From Pseudomonas sp. TH43 (lineage in GTDB: Bacteria > Pseudomonadota > Gammaproteobacteria > Pseudomonadales > Pseudomonadaceae), in assembly GCF_016650635.1 (NCBI RefSeq), contig NZ_JAEKFI010000001.1, positions 310,001 through 374,000 of the forward strand: DNA of 64,000 bases, in the 5' to 3' direction. Numbering within the stretch: position 1 is the stretch's first letter; each line of letters opens with the position of its first letter. The notes under the pieces were generated by a model. That model was not told where the DNA came from and made no database searches. It saw only the letters and a program-made list of their open reading frames with translations. Made by a program: the position numbers and the translations under genes. This document shows positions 26,243 to 35,420 of the stretch, piece by piece.

Positions 26243-28540
26243 ATGAATCTTCTTTATTCGCGCAACTTTTCCGCGGGCGCACTGGGCCTTTGTTCACTCA
26301 TGCCGTTGCTGCCGGCAACGGCCAGTGATCTGCCCGCCGCTACGGATGTTCTGCAAACGGTTACTGTCGAGGCTCGCCGCCGCAGCGAAGATGCCCAACA
26401 AGTGCCCACTGCGATGAGCGTGCTGGGCGCGCAAACCCTTGAGGAACAGCGTCTGTATCGCCTGCAGGATTTGCAACAGGCGATGCCCAGTGTGAACGTC
26501 GCGTTCATGCACGCGAGGCAATCGAGCCTGTCGATTCGCGGTTTGGGCAACAACCCGGCCAGTGACGGGCTTGAGGGCAGCGCCGGGATCTATCTGGACA
26601 ATGTCTACCTCGGGCGCCCCGGCATGGCCGTGTTCGACTTGCTCGACGTTGAGCAGATCGAGCTGTTACGCGGCCCGCAGGGCACCTTGTTCGGCAAAAA
26701 CACAACGGCAGGCGTGTTGAACATCACCACGCGGCGACCTTCTTTTACGCCGCAGGGCAGTTTTTCGACTTCGGTGGGCGAAGATGGCTACACGCAAAAT
26801 CAGGCGAGTTTTTCCGGCCCACTCAACGACACGCTGGCGGGGCGCATCGCGGTTTATCGAACCCATGAAAATGGCTACGTTAAAAACGACTACGACGGCC
26901 ACACGCTGGGCGGTGGCGTGCGTCAAGGCGCTCGCGGGCAACTGTTATTCCAGCCCAACGAGGATTTCAATCTGCGCTGGCTGGCCGATTATCACGAAGA
27001 AGACTCCAGCGCCGGCACCCGCTCATTGTTCAGTACCGGGCCGACCATCAATGGCGTCAACCGATATGAACAACGCGCAGCGGCGGTGGGCGCGACCTTG
27101 GTCAACGGGCGCCACGTCAATCTGGACGCCGATCAAAGCGTAAAGGTGTTCCAGGGCGGCACGTCGCTTGAGGCCAACTGGAATCTGGCCGGCGACTACA
27201 CGCTGACCTCGATCAGCGCCTACCGCTGGTGGGATTTCACCCCGCGTAACGACGATGAACTGAACGTCGACGTAATGCACAACGTCGGCCAATCGGCACG
27301 CGACAAACAGTACTCGCAAGAGCTGCGTCTGGCTTCGCCGGTCGGGGAACACTTCGACTACGTGCTGGGCGCGTATTACTTTCGCCAGGAAATGAGCAAC
27401 AAGGTCTTCACCGATTACGGACCCTTGGCGGACACCTGGAATGGCACCCCGCAGGGCGCGCTGAACAACGTCACCAGTGTTGGCCAGGGCGATGTCGACA
27501 CCGACAGCTTTGCCACGTTTGCCCAGGGCACCTGGCACCTGACGCCGCAGCTGGATTTCAGCCTCGGCGTGCGTGGCACTTATGAGCGCAAACTGGCCCA
27601 AGTTACGCGCAACGCACCCGTGGGAGGTGTCGGCGTCAGCGGCGCAGCCGCCGCAGCAAGGGCGGGGAGGGTTGGTGCTTACGACTCCGGTGACTTGAGC
27701 CTCTACAGTTTCAGCCCTTCGGCGCTGGCCAGCCTGGCCTGGCATGTGAACGATCGGGTGCTGGCGTATGCCTCGCTGTCCCACGGCGAAAAGTCGGGCG
27801 GGGTCAACCTCAGCGTGGCCAGTGCGCCGGTCGCGGGTGCCGATTCCTTGTTGATTGGCAGTGAACGGGCCAACGATGCGGAACTGGGGATCAAGACCAC
27901 GCTGCTCGACCAGCGCCTGTTGCTCAATGCCAACCTGTTCTGGACCGAAGTGCATGGCTACCAGACCAACGCCTACGATGACGTCAACCTCTCCAGCTAT
28001 TTGACCAACGCCGGTTCGGTACGCAGTCGTGGGCTCGAAGTTGATAGCAGTTGGCGTCCGCTGCGAGGGTTGACCCTCAACCTCAACGGTTCGTGGAATG
28101 ACGTGCGTTATCTGTCTTACGAAGATGCACCTTGTCCTGCCGAGGTGGCGTTGCGTGCGGGCGCGCCGGCAGCCTGCGACCTCAGTGGGCATGCGGTGGT
28201 GGGTGCGTCGAAATGGATCTTCAACAGCAGCGCCAGTTATCAGTGGAATCTGGACGATGGCCTGCAACCGTACGTCAATGGCAACTACGCGTGGCGCTCC
28301 CCCGCGGTCGGCACCGTCGATGATTCACGGGACGCGCAGTTGCCGGGTTATGGCTTGGTCAATCTTTCCACCGGTGTGCGCGGCGACTGGGGCAAGGGAC
28401 AGTGGGATATGTCGCTGTGGCTGAAAAACGCCTTCGACAAAACCTACTACACCACGCTGTGGAATTCGCCGAACGGCGCCTATACAGGGGTGTTGGGCAC
28501 GCCGCGAACGTTGGGCATGACGGCGCGATATGATTTTTGA
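26243..28540 (+). CDS. TonB-dependent outer-membrane receptor
   Basis: Receptor of 765 residues for energised uptake across the outer membrane. The ATG at 26243 is preceded by AGGAA and gives a signal peptide ending LLPATASD; the in-frame GTG at 26219 is less likely. A TonB-box-like VLQTVTVEA, plug motifs PSVNVAFMHARQSSLSIRG, LRGPQGTLFGKNTTAGVLNI, and a C-terminal barrel strand ending TLGMTARYDF are present. It lacks siderophore-specific features and sits with sulfonate/sulfate-ester genes, so an organosulfur ligand is inferred. Confidence 0.92.
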   Translation: MNLLYSRNFSAGALGLCSLMPLLPATASDLPAATDVLQTVTVEARRRSEDAQQVPTAMSVLGAQTLEEQRLYRLQDLQQAMPSVNVAFMHARQSSLSIRGLGNNPASDGLEGSAGIYLDNVYLGRPGMAVFDLLDVEQIELLRGPQGTLFGKNTTAGVLNITTRRPSFTPQGSFSTSVGEDGYTQNQASFSGPLNDTLAGRIAVYRTHENGYVKNDYDGHTLGGGVRQGARGQLLFQPNEDFNLRWLADYHEEDSSAGTRSLFSTGPTINGVNRYEQRAAAVGATLVNGRHVNLDADQSVKVFQGGTSLEANWNLAGDYTLTSISAYRWWDFTPRNDDELNVDVMHNVGQSARDKQYSQELRLASPVGEHFDYVLGAYYFRQEMSNKVFTDYGPLADTWNGTPQGALNNVTSVGQGDVDTDSFATFAQGTWHLTPQLDFSLGVRGTYERKLAQVTRNAPVGGVGVSGAAAAARAGRVGAYDSGDLSLYSFSPSALASLAWHVNDRVLAYASLSHGEKSGGVNLSVASAPVAGADSLLIGSERANDAELGIKTTLLDQRLLLNANLFWTEVHGYQTNAYDDVNLSSYLTNAGSVRSRGLEVDSSWRPLRGLTLNLNGSWNDVRYLSYEDAPCPAEVALRAGAPAACDLSGHAVVGASKWIFNSSASYQWNLDDGLQPYVNGNYAWRSPAVGTVDDSRDAQLPGYGLVNLSTGVRGDWGKGQWDMSLWLKNAFDKTYYTTLWNSPNGAYTGVLGTPRTLGMTARYDF

Positions 28541-28621
28541 TCGCCTGGCGCGCGGCGACCTGCAGGTTGCCGACGCAGCCGAGTGCTGGGGTGATTTGAA
28601 TGTTTCGGGTTGCCGGCGTGA

Positions 28622-28665
28622 AATTTGTTCTGTAGATTTTCATGAAATTACAAGAACAGAATTTC
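28622..28665. promoter_or_regulatory. imperfect inverted repeat before the polyamine-oxidase-like gene
   Basis: AATTTGTTCTGT (28622-28633) is partly mirrored by AAGAACAGAATT (28653-28664), close to the start codon at 28678. It could be an operator for the XRE-cupin regulator encoded two genes downstream; this is inferred only from position and symmetry. Confidence 0.35.
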
Positions 28666-28677
28666 ATGAGGCCGCGA

Positions 28678-29967
28678 ATGTTTCAGCAATCCCGTCAGCA
28701 TGTCGCCAGTTATTACGCCCACAGTTGCGCCGATATCCTGAGTACCCGACCAGCGCTGGAGGGCGAACATGACACGGAAGTGGTGATCATCGGCGCCGGT
28801 TTCAGCGGCCTGCACACGGCGCTGCGCCTGGCGTTGGCCGGCAAACGAGTGACGCTGCTGGAGGCCAGTCGAGTGGCGTGGGCCGCTTCCGGGCGCAACG
28901 GCGGGCAAGCGATTCTGGGCTGGTCGTGTGACATGCCGCCGCTGGAAGCTGCGCTGGGCCATGAACGGGCGAAACGGTTGTGGGACGGCATGCGCTGGGC
29001 GGCGGAGGAACTGCGTGAACTGCCGGGGCTGCATGGTTTCGACTGCGACTATCGGCCCGGGCATCTGTGGACGTCGGTGATGCCGCGCCGGGTCAGCCTG
29101 CTCACCGAATGGCAACACGAGGCCAGCCACAAGTGGGGCCACGATGCCTTGCAGTTCATCCCACGTGAACATCTGCCTGAATGGGTCGCCAGCGAACGTT
29201 ATCAGGCCGGCCTCTATGACCCGCAAGGCGCGCACCTCAATCCGCTGAAACTCGCGCTGGGGCTGGCCGCCGCCATCGAGCGCGCTGGCGGCCGAATCCA
29301 TGAGCAAAGCAAGGCGCTGAGTTATCAGGAGGAGGGCACAGGGTTTCGGGTAAATACCGAGCGTGGAACGGTTCGCGCCGATGTGCTGGTGCTGGCGTGC
29401 AATGCCTACCTTGATGAACTCGATCCACAACTTGCCCGTTGCATCCTGCCGGTGGGCACTTATCAAGTCGCCACCGCGCCGCTCACGCCGGAGCAAGCCA
29501 GCGCACTGTTGCCAAGCAACGTCTGCGTCACCGACAACCAGTTCGTCCTCGATTACTTCCGCCGCACCCCGGATAACCGTTTGCTGTTTGGCGGCGGCTG
29601 CACTTACTTGGGCGGCATGCCCAAGGACATCGCGGCGGCAACCCGGCCGTTTCTTGAACGGGTGTTCCCGCAGCTCAAAGGCGTCGATCTGGAGTTTGCC
29701 TGGGGCGGGCACATCGATCTGACCCTCAATCGCACGCCGGACGTTGGCGGCGGGGGCAATCGTTACTGGCTGCAAGGCTACTCCGGCCACGGCGTGCTGC
29801 CGACGCTGGCCGCCGCCCGTGCTGTGTCTGCTGCAATTCTCGGCGATGCCGACGAATTGGCGTTGTATCAAGGCCTGAGCAATGGCCGTTTCCCCGGCGG
29901 CAAATACCTCGCCGCGCCGCTGGAAGCCATCGGCAAAGCCTGGTACCGACTGCGTGACAGCGTCTGA
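28678..29967 (+). CDS. FAD-dependent amine oxidoreductase, PuuB-like
   Basis: DAO-family flavoenzyme of 429 residues, similar in layout to gamma-glutamylputrescine oxidase. The FAD-binding motif VVIIGAGFSGLHTALRLALAG is near residue 35, followed by GRNGGQAILGWS, a hallmark of the PuuB/OrdL group. C-terminal WGGHIDLTLNRTPDVG and GYSGHGVLPT complete the domain. The ATG at 28678 has GAGG 7 bp upstream; two earlier in-frame ATGs lack this. It leads a unit with an XRE-cupin regulator and a glutamine-synthetase-like ligase, the combination used for gamma-glutamylated amines. Confidence 0.88.
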   Translation: MFQQSRQHVASYYAHSCADILSTRPALEGEHDTEVVIIGAGFSGLHTALRLALAGKRVTLLEASRVAWAASGRNGGQAILGWSCDMPPLEAALGHERAKRLWDGMRWAAEELRELPGLHGFDCDYRPGHLWTSVMPRRVSLLTEWQHEASHKWGHDALQFIPREHLPEWVASERYQAGLYDPQGAHLNPLKLALGLAAAIERAGGRIHEQSKALSYQEEGTGFRVNTERGTVRADVLVLACNAYLDELDPQLARCILPVGTYQVATAPLTPEQASALLPSNVCVTDNQFVLDYFRRTPDNRLLFGGGCTYLGGMPKDIAAATRPFLERVFPQLKGVDLEFAWGGHIDLTLNRTPDVGGGGNRYWLQGYSGHGVLPTLAAARAVSAAILGDADELALYQGLSNGRFPGGKYLAAPLEAIGKAWYRLRDSV

Positions 29968-29992
29968 TGAAACACTTTTCGGAATCCCGGCC

Positions 29993-30550
29993 ATGAACAA
30001 GCAAGAAGAAATCGCCGCGCTGGCGATCCTCATCCACGACCTGCGCAAGCACAAGAAATGGACCCTGAAAGAACTGGCCGACAAGATCGGTCGTTCGGTG
30101 GGTTTTCTCTCGCAAGTCGAGCGCGGTTTGTCGCGGCCCACGGTCGCGGATCTCACCGCGATCAGTGAAACCTTCGGCGTGCCGACCACCTATTTCTACA
30201 GTTTGCCCAAGCCCAAAGAGCTGCCATGGGTGACCCGCCCGGACGAACGCCGCACGCTGTATTACGCCAATGGCATCACCGATATTCTGGTGTCGCCGCA
30301 GATACGCGCGTCGTTCTCGATGCTCGAAAGTCATCTCGAGCCCGGCGCCAGCAGCGGCGACCGCCACTTGACCGACAGCTCGGAGCAGGGCGGCTACGTG
30401 CTGGAAGGCGAACTGACGTTATGGCTGGGCGATGACGAAGATCCGGTCACATTGAAGGCCGGCGACAGCTTTCAATTCGACAGCCACACCCGCTGCCGCT
30501 ACGGCAACCTCACCGAGCAGCTCACCCGCGTGCTCTGGGTCTACACCTGA
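29993..30550 (+). CDS. XRE family regulator with cupin domain, PuuR-like
   Basis: A 185-residue regulator with an N-terminal helix-turn-helix (TLKELADKIGRSVGFLSQVE, then RGLSRPTVADLTAIS) and a C-terminal cupin barrel (GYVLEGELTLWLGDDE, LKAGDSFQFDSHTRCR). This architecture matches PuuR, repressor of the putrescine utilisation pathway. The ATG at 29993 is 25 bp after the oxidase stop; longer frames overlap that gene. It probably represses its own operon until an amine or gamma-glutamyl intermediate appears. Confidence 0.9.
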   Translation: MNKQEEIAALAILIHDLRKHKKWTLKELADKIGRSVGFLSQVERGLSRPTVADLTAISETFGVPTTYFYSLPKPKELPWVTRPDERRTLYYANGITDILVSPQIRASFSMLESHLEPGASSGDRHLTDSSEQGGYVLEGELTLWLGDDEDPVTLKAGDSFQFDSHTRCRYGNLTEQLTRVLWVYT

Positions 30551-30571
30551 TAACAAAAAAGGATGAACACG

Positions 30572-31918
30572 ATGGACGTTGTCTGCGCTGATCTGTTGGC
30601 TGAAGTGCGTGCTTTTCGTCAACGCTACCCTGAGGTGCGTTATGTCGACCTGATTTCCCTGGACATTCCGGGGCACTTCTACGGCAAGCGTTATCCCGTG
30701 GACATGCTCGAAAAAGTCGCCGCTGGCAGCGCCCTCAAACTGCCGCAAAACTGCGTGTTGCTGGGTGTGCAGGGCGGTTTGTTCGAGATTGGCGATTACT
30801 GCTTCAACGATGGCGACCCGGACGCCGTGCGCCGCTTGGTGCCCGGCACCTTGAAGCCGGTGACCTGGGAAGCGCAGCCGCTGGGGCAGATGCTGATCAC
30901 CTCGGACGGCACCGAAAAACCGATCGAATTCGAACCGCGTGAAGTCCTCGCGCAGGTACTCAATCGTCTTGCGGGCAAAGGCATTCACCCGGTCGTAGCG
31001 TTCGAACTGGAGTTCTACCTGTTCGATAAAAAGCTGCGTGACGGCCTGCCGCAATTCCCTCGTGATGACTTGACCGATGACGCCGACGATCAACCGAACA
31101 TGCACATCGAACGCCTGTCGCGCTTTGCGCCGGTGCTCGATGAAATGGTCGAGGCCACGCGCGCTCAAGGCATCGACGCCACCGTGATCACCGCAGAACT
31201 CGGCCCCGGCCAGTTCGAAATCAACTTCGGCCACTTCGACGACGGGTTGCGCGCCGCCGACTGGGCGGCGCTGTTCTGCCGCAGCACCCGAGGCGTCGCG
31301 CTCAAGCATGGTTATCGCGCCAGTTTCATGGCCAAACCGTACTTGCAGCATCCGGGGAGCGGCATGCATGTGCACGTCAGTCTTTACGATTCGGCGGGCA
31401 ACAATCTGTTGGCCGCGAACGCCCAGCAACCGCTGCGCCACGCCGTCGCCGGGTGCCTGGAATTGCTGCCGCACAGCATGCCAATCTTCGCACCGAACCA
31501 GAATGCGATGCGACGTTTGGGCGGCACGGTGAACACCGCGACCAAAGCCAGTTGGGGCTTTGAGGACCGTGATGCGTGCCTGCGCATTCCGGAATCGGAC
31601 GCGAAAAACCTGCGCGTGGAATATCGCCTCGCGGGCGCGGATGCCAATCCGTATCTGGTGCTGGCGGCGATTCTGGTGGGCCTTGAGCATGGGCTGGCAT
31701 CGGGCAAAGAACCGATTGCGCCGCTGAATGAAGATCGCAGTAGCGGTATTGAATTTCCCAAGGAGATATTCGAGGCCGTGAGGGCGATGCAGCATCAACC
31801 ACAGTTGCGTGAGGGGTTGGGCGCTGAGTTTGTCGATGTGTATTGCGAGAACAAACGCCAGGATCATCTGGCGTTCATGCAGGAGATCAGTGCGCGGGAG
31901 TATCGCTGGTATTTGTGA
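30572..31918 (+). CDS. glutamine synthetase family ligase, gamma-glutamylpolyamine synthetase-like
   Basis: ATP-dependent ligase of 448 residues that would join glutamate to an amine. The N-terminal beta-grasp region contains VDLISLDIPGHFYGKRYPVD. The catalytic domain shows FELEFYLFD, ITAELGPGQFEINFG, HPGSGMHVHVSL, an NAMRRLGGTVNTATKASWG segment and VEYRLAGADANPYLVLAAIL, all glutamine synthetase landmarks. The binding site AAAAAGG fits ATG 30572 rather than the ATG at 30563. Lack of the adenylylation Tyr loop and its neighbours favour a PuuA/SpuI-type enzyme over true GlnA. A terminator follows. Confidence 0.9.
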   Translation: MDVVCADLLAEVRAFRQRYPEVRYVDLISLDIPGHFYGKRYPVDMLEKVAAGSALKLPQNCVLLGVQGGLFEIGDYCFNDGDPDAVRRLVPGTLKPVTWEAQPLGQMLITSDGTEKPIEFEPREVLAQVLNRLAGKGIHPVVAFELEFYLFDKKLRDGLPQFPRDDLTDDADDQPNMHIERLSRFAPVLDEMVEATRAQGIDATVITAELGPGQFEINFGHFDDGLRAADWAALFCRSTRGVALKHGYRASFMAKPYLQHPGSGMHVHVSLYDSAGNNLLAANAQQPLRHAVAGCLELLPHSMPIFAPNQNAMRRLGGTVNTATKASWGFEDRDACLRIPESDAKNLRVEYRLAGADANPYLVLAAILVGLEHGLASGKEPIAPLNEDRSSGIEFPKEIFEAVRAMQHQPQLREGLGAEFVDVYCENKRQDHLAFMQEISAREYRWYL

Positions 31919-31947
31919 TGCAGGCGTCGATGCGCGCGGGACCTTGG

Positions 31948-31976
31948 AAGGCTGTTTTCAGCCAACAGCCTTTTTC
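31948..31976 (+). terminator. rho-independent terminator
   Basis: AAGGCTGTT (31948-31956) pairs with AACAGCCTT (31964-31972) around TTCAGCC, followed by TTTTTCC. It closes the oxidase-regulator-ligase operon. Confidence 0.88.
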
Positions 31977-32053
31977 CTTTCGTTGCGTAGCGAGCCAATG
32001 CGGGAAGTGTTCCAATGGCGCCATTCCCCGACATTGATTGAAGGTAATCCGCA

Positions 32054-32350
32054 ATGAACGATACAACCGATGACGCTTTCTACGATCGCGCAGACGCGCA
32101 CATAAGCCTGTCGAACGAGCAGCTCAAAGCGTTCGAAAACCTCGGCAAGGTCAGCGCATCGATGATGTTTGGTACCACTCGATTCAACGCCTGGGTAAGC
32201 GCGCGCAGCTTCAAGTCGGGCGAAGAAATGGCGCAGGCGCGCGAAGCGATGTTGAAATACTTTTGTGAACAGTACCGGATGATGCTCGAGGACAACCTTG
32301 ACGACCATATCAACAATTTCAGCCAGTACATGACCGCCAAAGACGCCTGA
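32054..32350 (+). CDS. DUF3144 family protein
   Basis: A 98-residue cytoplasmic protein starting MNDTTDDAFYDRADAHISLS, with VSASMMFGTTRFNAWVSAR and a C-terminal YFCEQYRMMLEDNLDDHINN. I recognise the pattern as DUF3144, a small helical family of unknown function. An AAGG site lies upstream of the ATG. It stands alone between a terminator and the convergent LysR gene. Confidence 0.8.
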   Translation: MNDTTDDAFYDRADAHISLSNEQLKAFENLGKVSASMMFGTTRFNAWVSARSFKSGEEMAQAREAMLKYFCEQYRMMLEDNLDDHINNFSQYMTAKDA

Positions 32351-32468
32351 TCGCCAAGGGGCTTGAGCGTTTGAGTTAACTCAATGAAGAAATGTTGCGT
32401 GCGTAAACAAACCGATCGGTCGCAACATTGATGCGTTTCGGGAGGCGGTCACCGTTCTCCGTGAGCAC

Positions 32469-33386
32469 TCATTCAGGCTTCCACAATTCATTCCTTTGCA
32501 TCAAATCACTCACCCAGTCAGTGACTGCCCTGACGCGAGCGGACAAGTGCCGGGTATATGGATAGACCAGTGAAAGGGTAATCGACTCTAGCCTCCAATC
32601 CGGGAGAACCTCGGTCAATAACCCCTGCTCAATAAGTGGCTGCGCTTCCGCCCTCGGTACAAAAGCGATTCCCAGTCCGGCAACCGTAGCGGCGGTATGC
32701 GCGCTACCGTTGTTGAAGTACATCGATACCGGCACATCCAGGCTGAATGATTTGTCACCACGAAACATAGTGGGCAGGTACCGCCGGTTGTTAGCCGAAA
32801 ATCTGTAGCCCAAATTACGATGTTGGAATAAATCTTCCGGCACCGAAAGGCTCGGGGCTTCTCGCAAATAGTCAGGAGAGGCACAGAGTGCCAGTTGAAC
32901 TTGCCCAATGATCTTGCAGACCAGGTTTGGGTCCGTTACGACGCCGCCCCTGATCGCGCAATCAATGCCTTCTTGTACCAAGTCCACTACTCGATCGCTA
33001 CAGCCTATATCCAGATGGATATTGGGGTACTGCACGGTGAATTCACGCAGTGCCGGGACGACTAGCAGCAAGCCAACCCCCGCTGGCATTTCAATGTGTA
33101 CCCGGCCACGCGCAGCGCTGCGGCTCAAAGAAACGGAGGCTTCCAGATCGTCGACATCTTCTAGAACGGCTCTGGCACGCAGGTAGTACGCGGCCCCTTC
33201 AGTAGTGGGGGAAACCTTTCGGGTGGTGCGGTGCAACAGCTTGATCCCCAGTAGTAACTCCAAGGCCTGGATTTGTCCCGAAACGGTCGTTTTCGCAAGC
33301 CCCAATGACTCGGCGGCACCGCCGAAGCTTCCTATCTCGACGATCCTGCAAAAGGCCCGCATTGCTTCCAGTCGATCCAGCGCCAT
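32469..33386 (-). CDS. LysR family transcriptional regulator
   Basis: Regulator of 305 residues with the LysR helix-turn-helix MRAFCRIVEIGSFGGAAESL, then LGLAKTTVSGQIQALE, and a periplasmic-binding-like effector domain (FTVQYPNIHLDIGCSDRVVD). It belongs to the CrgA-like subgroup that has RTTRKVSPTTEGAAYY. It faces away from the small secreted protein, quinone-reductase and NmrA-like genes at 33533-35420, which it may control; CrgA-type regulators often govern oxidoreductases of this kind. Codon use is slightly more AT-rich than the core genes, suggesting an accessory origin. Confidence 0.92.
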   Translation of the reverse strand: MALDRLEAMRAFCRIVEIGSFGGAAESLGLAKTTVSGQIQALELLLGIKLLHRTTRKVSPTTEGAAYYLRARAVLEDVDDLEASVSLSRSAARGRVHIEMPAGVGLLLVVPALREFTVQYPNIHLDIGCSDRVVDLVQEGIDCAIRGGVVTDPNLVCKIIGQVQLALCASPDYLREAPSLSVPEDLFQHRNLGYRFSANNRRYLPTMFRGDKSFSLDVPVSMYFNNGSAHTAATVAGLGIAFVPRAEAQPLIEQGLLTEVLPDWRLESITLSLVYPYTRHLSARVRAVTDWVSDLMQRNELWKPE

Positions 33387-33532
33387 TATCCGAGTTCTCG
33401 TATTATAAAACCGATTTTGGCTAGATTATCTCGTGTTTTCGTTCAAGTAAACTTCCCAGCCTTGATAGGTGGTCCTTACATGGCAGGCCTATACATCAAC
33501 TAGCTATGTTCAATGTTGTCTGGAAAAAGTTT

Positions 33533-33784
33533 ATGAACAGTGTTTTGAAAGTGTTTGCTATTGCGTCTTTGATCGTGGTCCCTGTCGCGAGTTTTGCTGC
33601 TGATGGTGCGGAGGCGCTTCAACGGCATCATGAACGTAACAAACAACGGTTTAATGAAGCTGAAAGGCGGGTAGAGAGTAAACAGGCTATTGAAACAGAT
33701 AAGCCTGATGTTTCTCGGAAGGAGAATAAATCTTCAGCCGACGTGGAAGAAGCTAATACACGCGCGGCTAAAGAGGCAGGCTGA
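33533..33784 (+). CDS. small exported protein
   Basis: An 83-residue protein whose N-terminus MNSVLKVFAIASLIVVPVAS with cleavage after FAA is a clear signal peptide. The mature part is short, charged and probably disordered or helical (ALQRHHERNKQRFNEAERRV). I do not recognise a family. An upstream in-frame ATG at 33506 would bury the signal peptide, so 33533 is preferred. It precedes the quinone-reductase-like gene by 75 bp. Confidence 0.7.
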   Translation: MNSVLKVFAIASLIVVPVASFAADGAEALQRHHERNKQRFNEAERRVESKQAIETDKPDVSRKENKSSADVEEANTRAAKEAG

Positions 33785-33859
33785 TACCGGCTTGGTTAGT
33801 CGGCAACTTCTGGCGAAATTACCAATATTGAATTGAATGTATTAGTACATAGGACACTT

Positions 33860-34477
33860 ATGAGTAATCAGGTTCGAAAAGCACTTATCGTTGTCACTCA
33901 CCCCGTTCCAGGTTCCCTCAGTCATGTTATTGCCGTTCGTATCAGCGAAGACCTTGTCGGGCGGGACATCGAAGTAGAGATCGCGGACCTTCATGCGGAA
34001 GGCTTTTCGCCGGCAATGACTGCAGGGGATGTAATGCTCTACCGCGGGGTCGGTGAAGTTGCCCCTGAGACCGCACGTGAACAGGCGAGGGTAGATCAGG
34101 CTGACATGCTCGTGTTCGTTTTTCCTGTTTATTGGTGGTCTGTCCCCTCGATGCTCAAGGGATGGTTCGAGCGCGTATTTAACGGAGGATGGGCTTATAG
34201 CGTCGATGAGAAGGGGCGGGTTGTTGGCACCATGCGCGACATTCCCGTGCTGCTTGTCGCAACGGCAGCCGGCAATGAAAGTGGCTATGAACGCCATGGC
34301 TATGCGAAGGCGATTCAGAATCAGATCGTGGAAGGTATCTTCGGATATGTCGGCATGAAAAATACGCAGGTCGCCTATTTCTATGACGCGGACAACGCCA
34401 CGAACGAGCGGATTGAACAGTTCGTTGAAGCCGCAACCCCGCAGTTGGAAAAAGCGCAGCTTCTGTCCACGGTGTGA
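33860..34477 (+). CDS. NAD(P)H:quinone oxidoreductase-like flavoprotein
   Basis: Flavodoxin-fold protein of 205 residues. The FMN/FAD phosphate region is ALIVVTHPVPGSLSHVIA; the family core has a VFVFPVYWWSVPSMLKGWFE stretch, DRVF-like RVFNGGWAY, and VLLVATAAGNES. This places it with NQO/KefF-type NAD(P)H dehydrogenases that reduce quinones by two electrons. ATG at 33860 has AGGA just upstream. It is followed 46 bp later by an NmrA-like gene with a strong binding site, so both probably respond to the same electrophile stress. Confidence 0.88.
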   Translation: MSNQVRKALIVVTHPVPGSLSHVIAVRISEDLVGRDIEVEIADLHAEGFSPAMTAGDVMLYRGVGEVAPETAREQARVDQADMLVFVFPVYWWSVPSMLKGWFERVFNGGWAYSVDEKGRVVGTMRDIPVLLVATAAGNESGYERHGYAKAIQNQIVEGIFGYVGMKNTQVAYFYDADNATNERIEQFVEAATPQLEKAQLLSTV

Positions 34478-34523
34478 CGGTCAAAACCGTCACAAGGCAT
34501 CGGCTCATCGTAAAGGAGATAGC

Positions 34524-35420
34524 ATGGAAAAAGTACTGATCCTGGGCGCGACCGGCAATATCGGCGCCCTTGCAGCAGACCGGCTCGTTCGTGAAAACGT
34601 AAGTCTGCGCCTCGTGTCCAGCCGCGAAAGCGGCGTCAAGTCGCTCCGTGAACGTTTTCCCACTGCTGAGGTTCAGCAGGCGGATTGGTATGACCCCGCG
34701 AGCCTGAAAGCGGCGATGCGAGGCGTGGATCGGCTGTTCATCGTCACGCCAGACTTCGTGACGGACGAAACGGTGGTGACACCTAACATCATCGATGCTG
34801 TCCGGGAGGCGGGCAGCGTTTCGCAGATCGTGCGCCTGACCGCGATACCACCCGGTTTGAAGGCGACGGATATTTCCAGGGAAGTGCTGGCAACCCGCTG
34901 CGGTGCAGCCCAGCATATGGTTGCCAAGCCGCTCCTGGACGCAAGCGGATTGCCGATCACCTATCTTAATGTCGCTTGCTGGATCATGTTCAACTTGTCC
35001 TGGTACCTGGCGGAACCGGTCAAGACCCAACAGCAGCTTCTTATGCCGGCTGTGACCGATGCACGCCGCCGTTGGGTGTCCGAGGAAGATATCGCTGATG
35101 TTATCGCCAGAATACTCACGGACACACCGGAGGAGCATATTGGGCAGGACTACCTGATGACCGGTGCGGAGCAATTCGATTACCAGGATGTTGCGCAATT
35201 ACTCAGCGATGTGACCGGCAAGACAATCACTTATGTTGACGATGATTCAATGTTAAAGACTTCGATGGGTGACTATTTCGACGCATTGATGACTTACTAC
35301 ACCCACGAGTCGCGCGATTATCTGTCGGTACCGGCCAGCGATGCGAAGTTGAAGATTTTGGGAGTACGTCAGACGACGCTGGCGGAATACCTGGCTCAGA
35401 ATATTGCTATGTTTATCTGA
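34524..35420 (+). CDS. NmrA-like NAD(P)-binding protein
   Basis: Atypical short-chain dehydrogenase of 298 residues. The dinucleotide motif ILGATGNIGALAADRLVREN is at the N-terminus, and the active-site Tyr/Lys pair of classical SDRs is not evident, as expected for NmrA/HSCARG-type redox sensors or quinone reductase QOR2 relatives. The ATG at 34524 follows AAAGGAG with ideal spacing; the longer open frame overlaps the previous gene. It ends the LysR-linked cluster. Confidence 0.88.
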   Translation: MEKVLILGATGNIGALAADRLVRENVSLRLVSSRESGVKSLRERFPTAEVQQADWYDPASLKAAMRGVDRLFIVTPDFVTDETVVTPNIIDAVREAGSVSQIVRLTAIPPGLKATDISREVLATRCGAAQHMVAKPLLDASGLPITYLNVACWIMFNLSWYLAEPVKTQQQLLMPAVTDARRRWVSEEDIADVIARILTDTPEEHIGQDYLMTGAEQFDYQDVAQLLSDVTGKTITYVDDDSMLKTSMGDYFDALMTYYTHESRDYLSVPASDAKLKILGVRQTTLAEYLAQNIAMFI

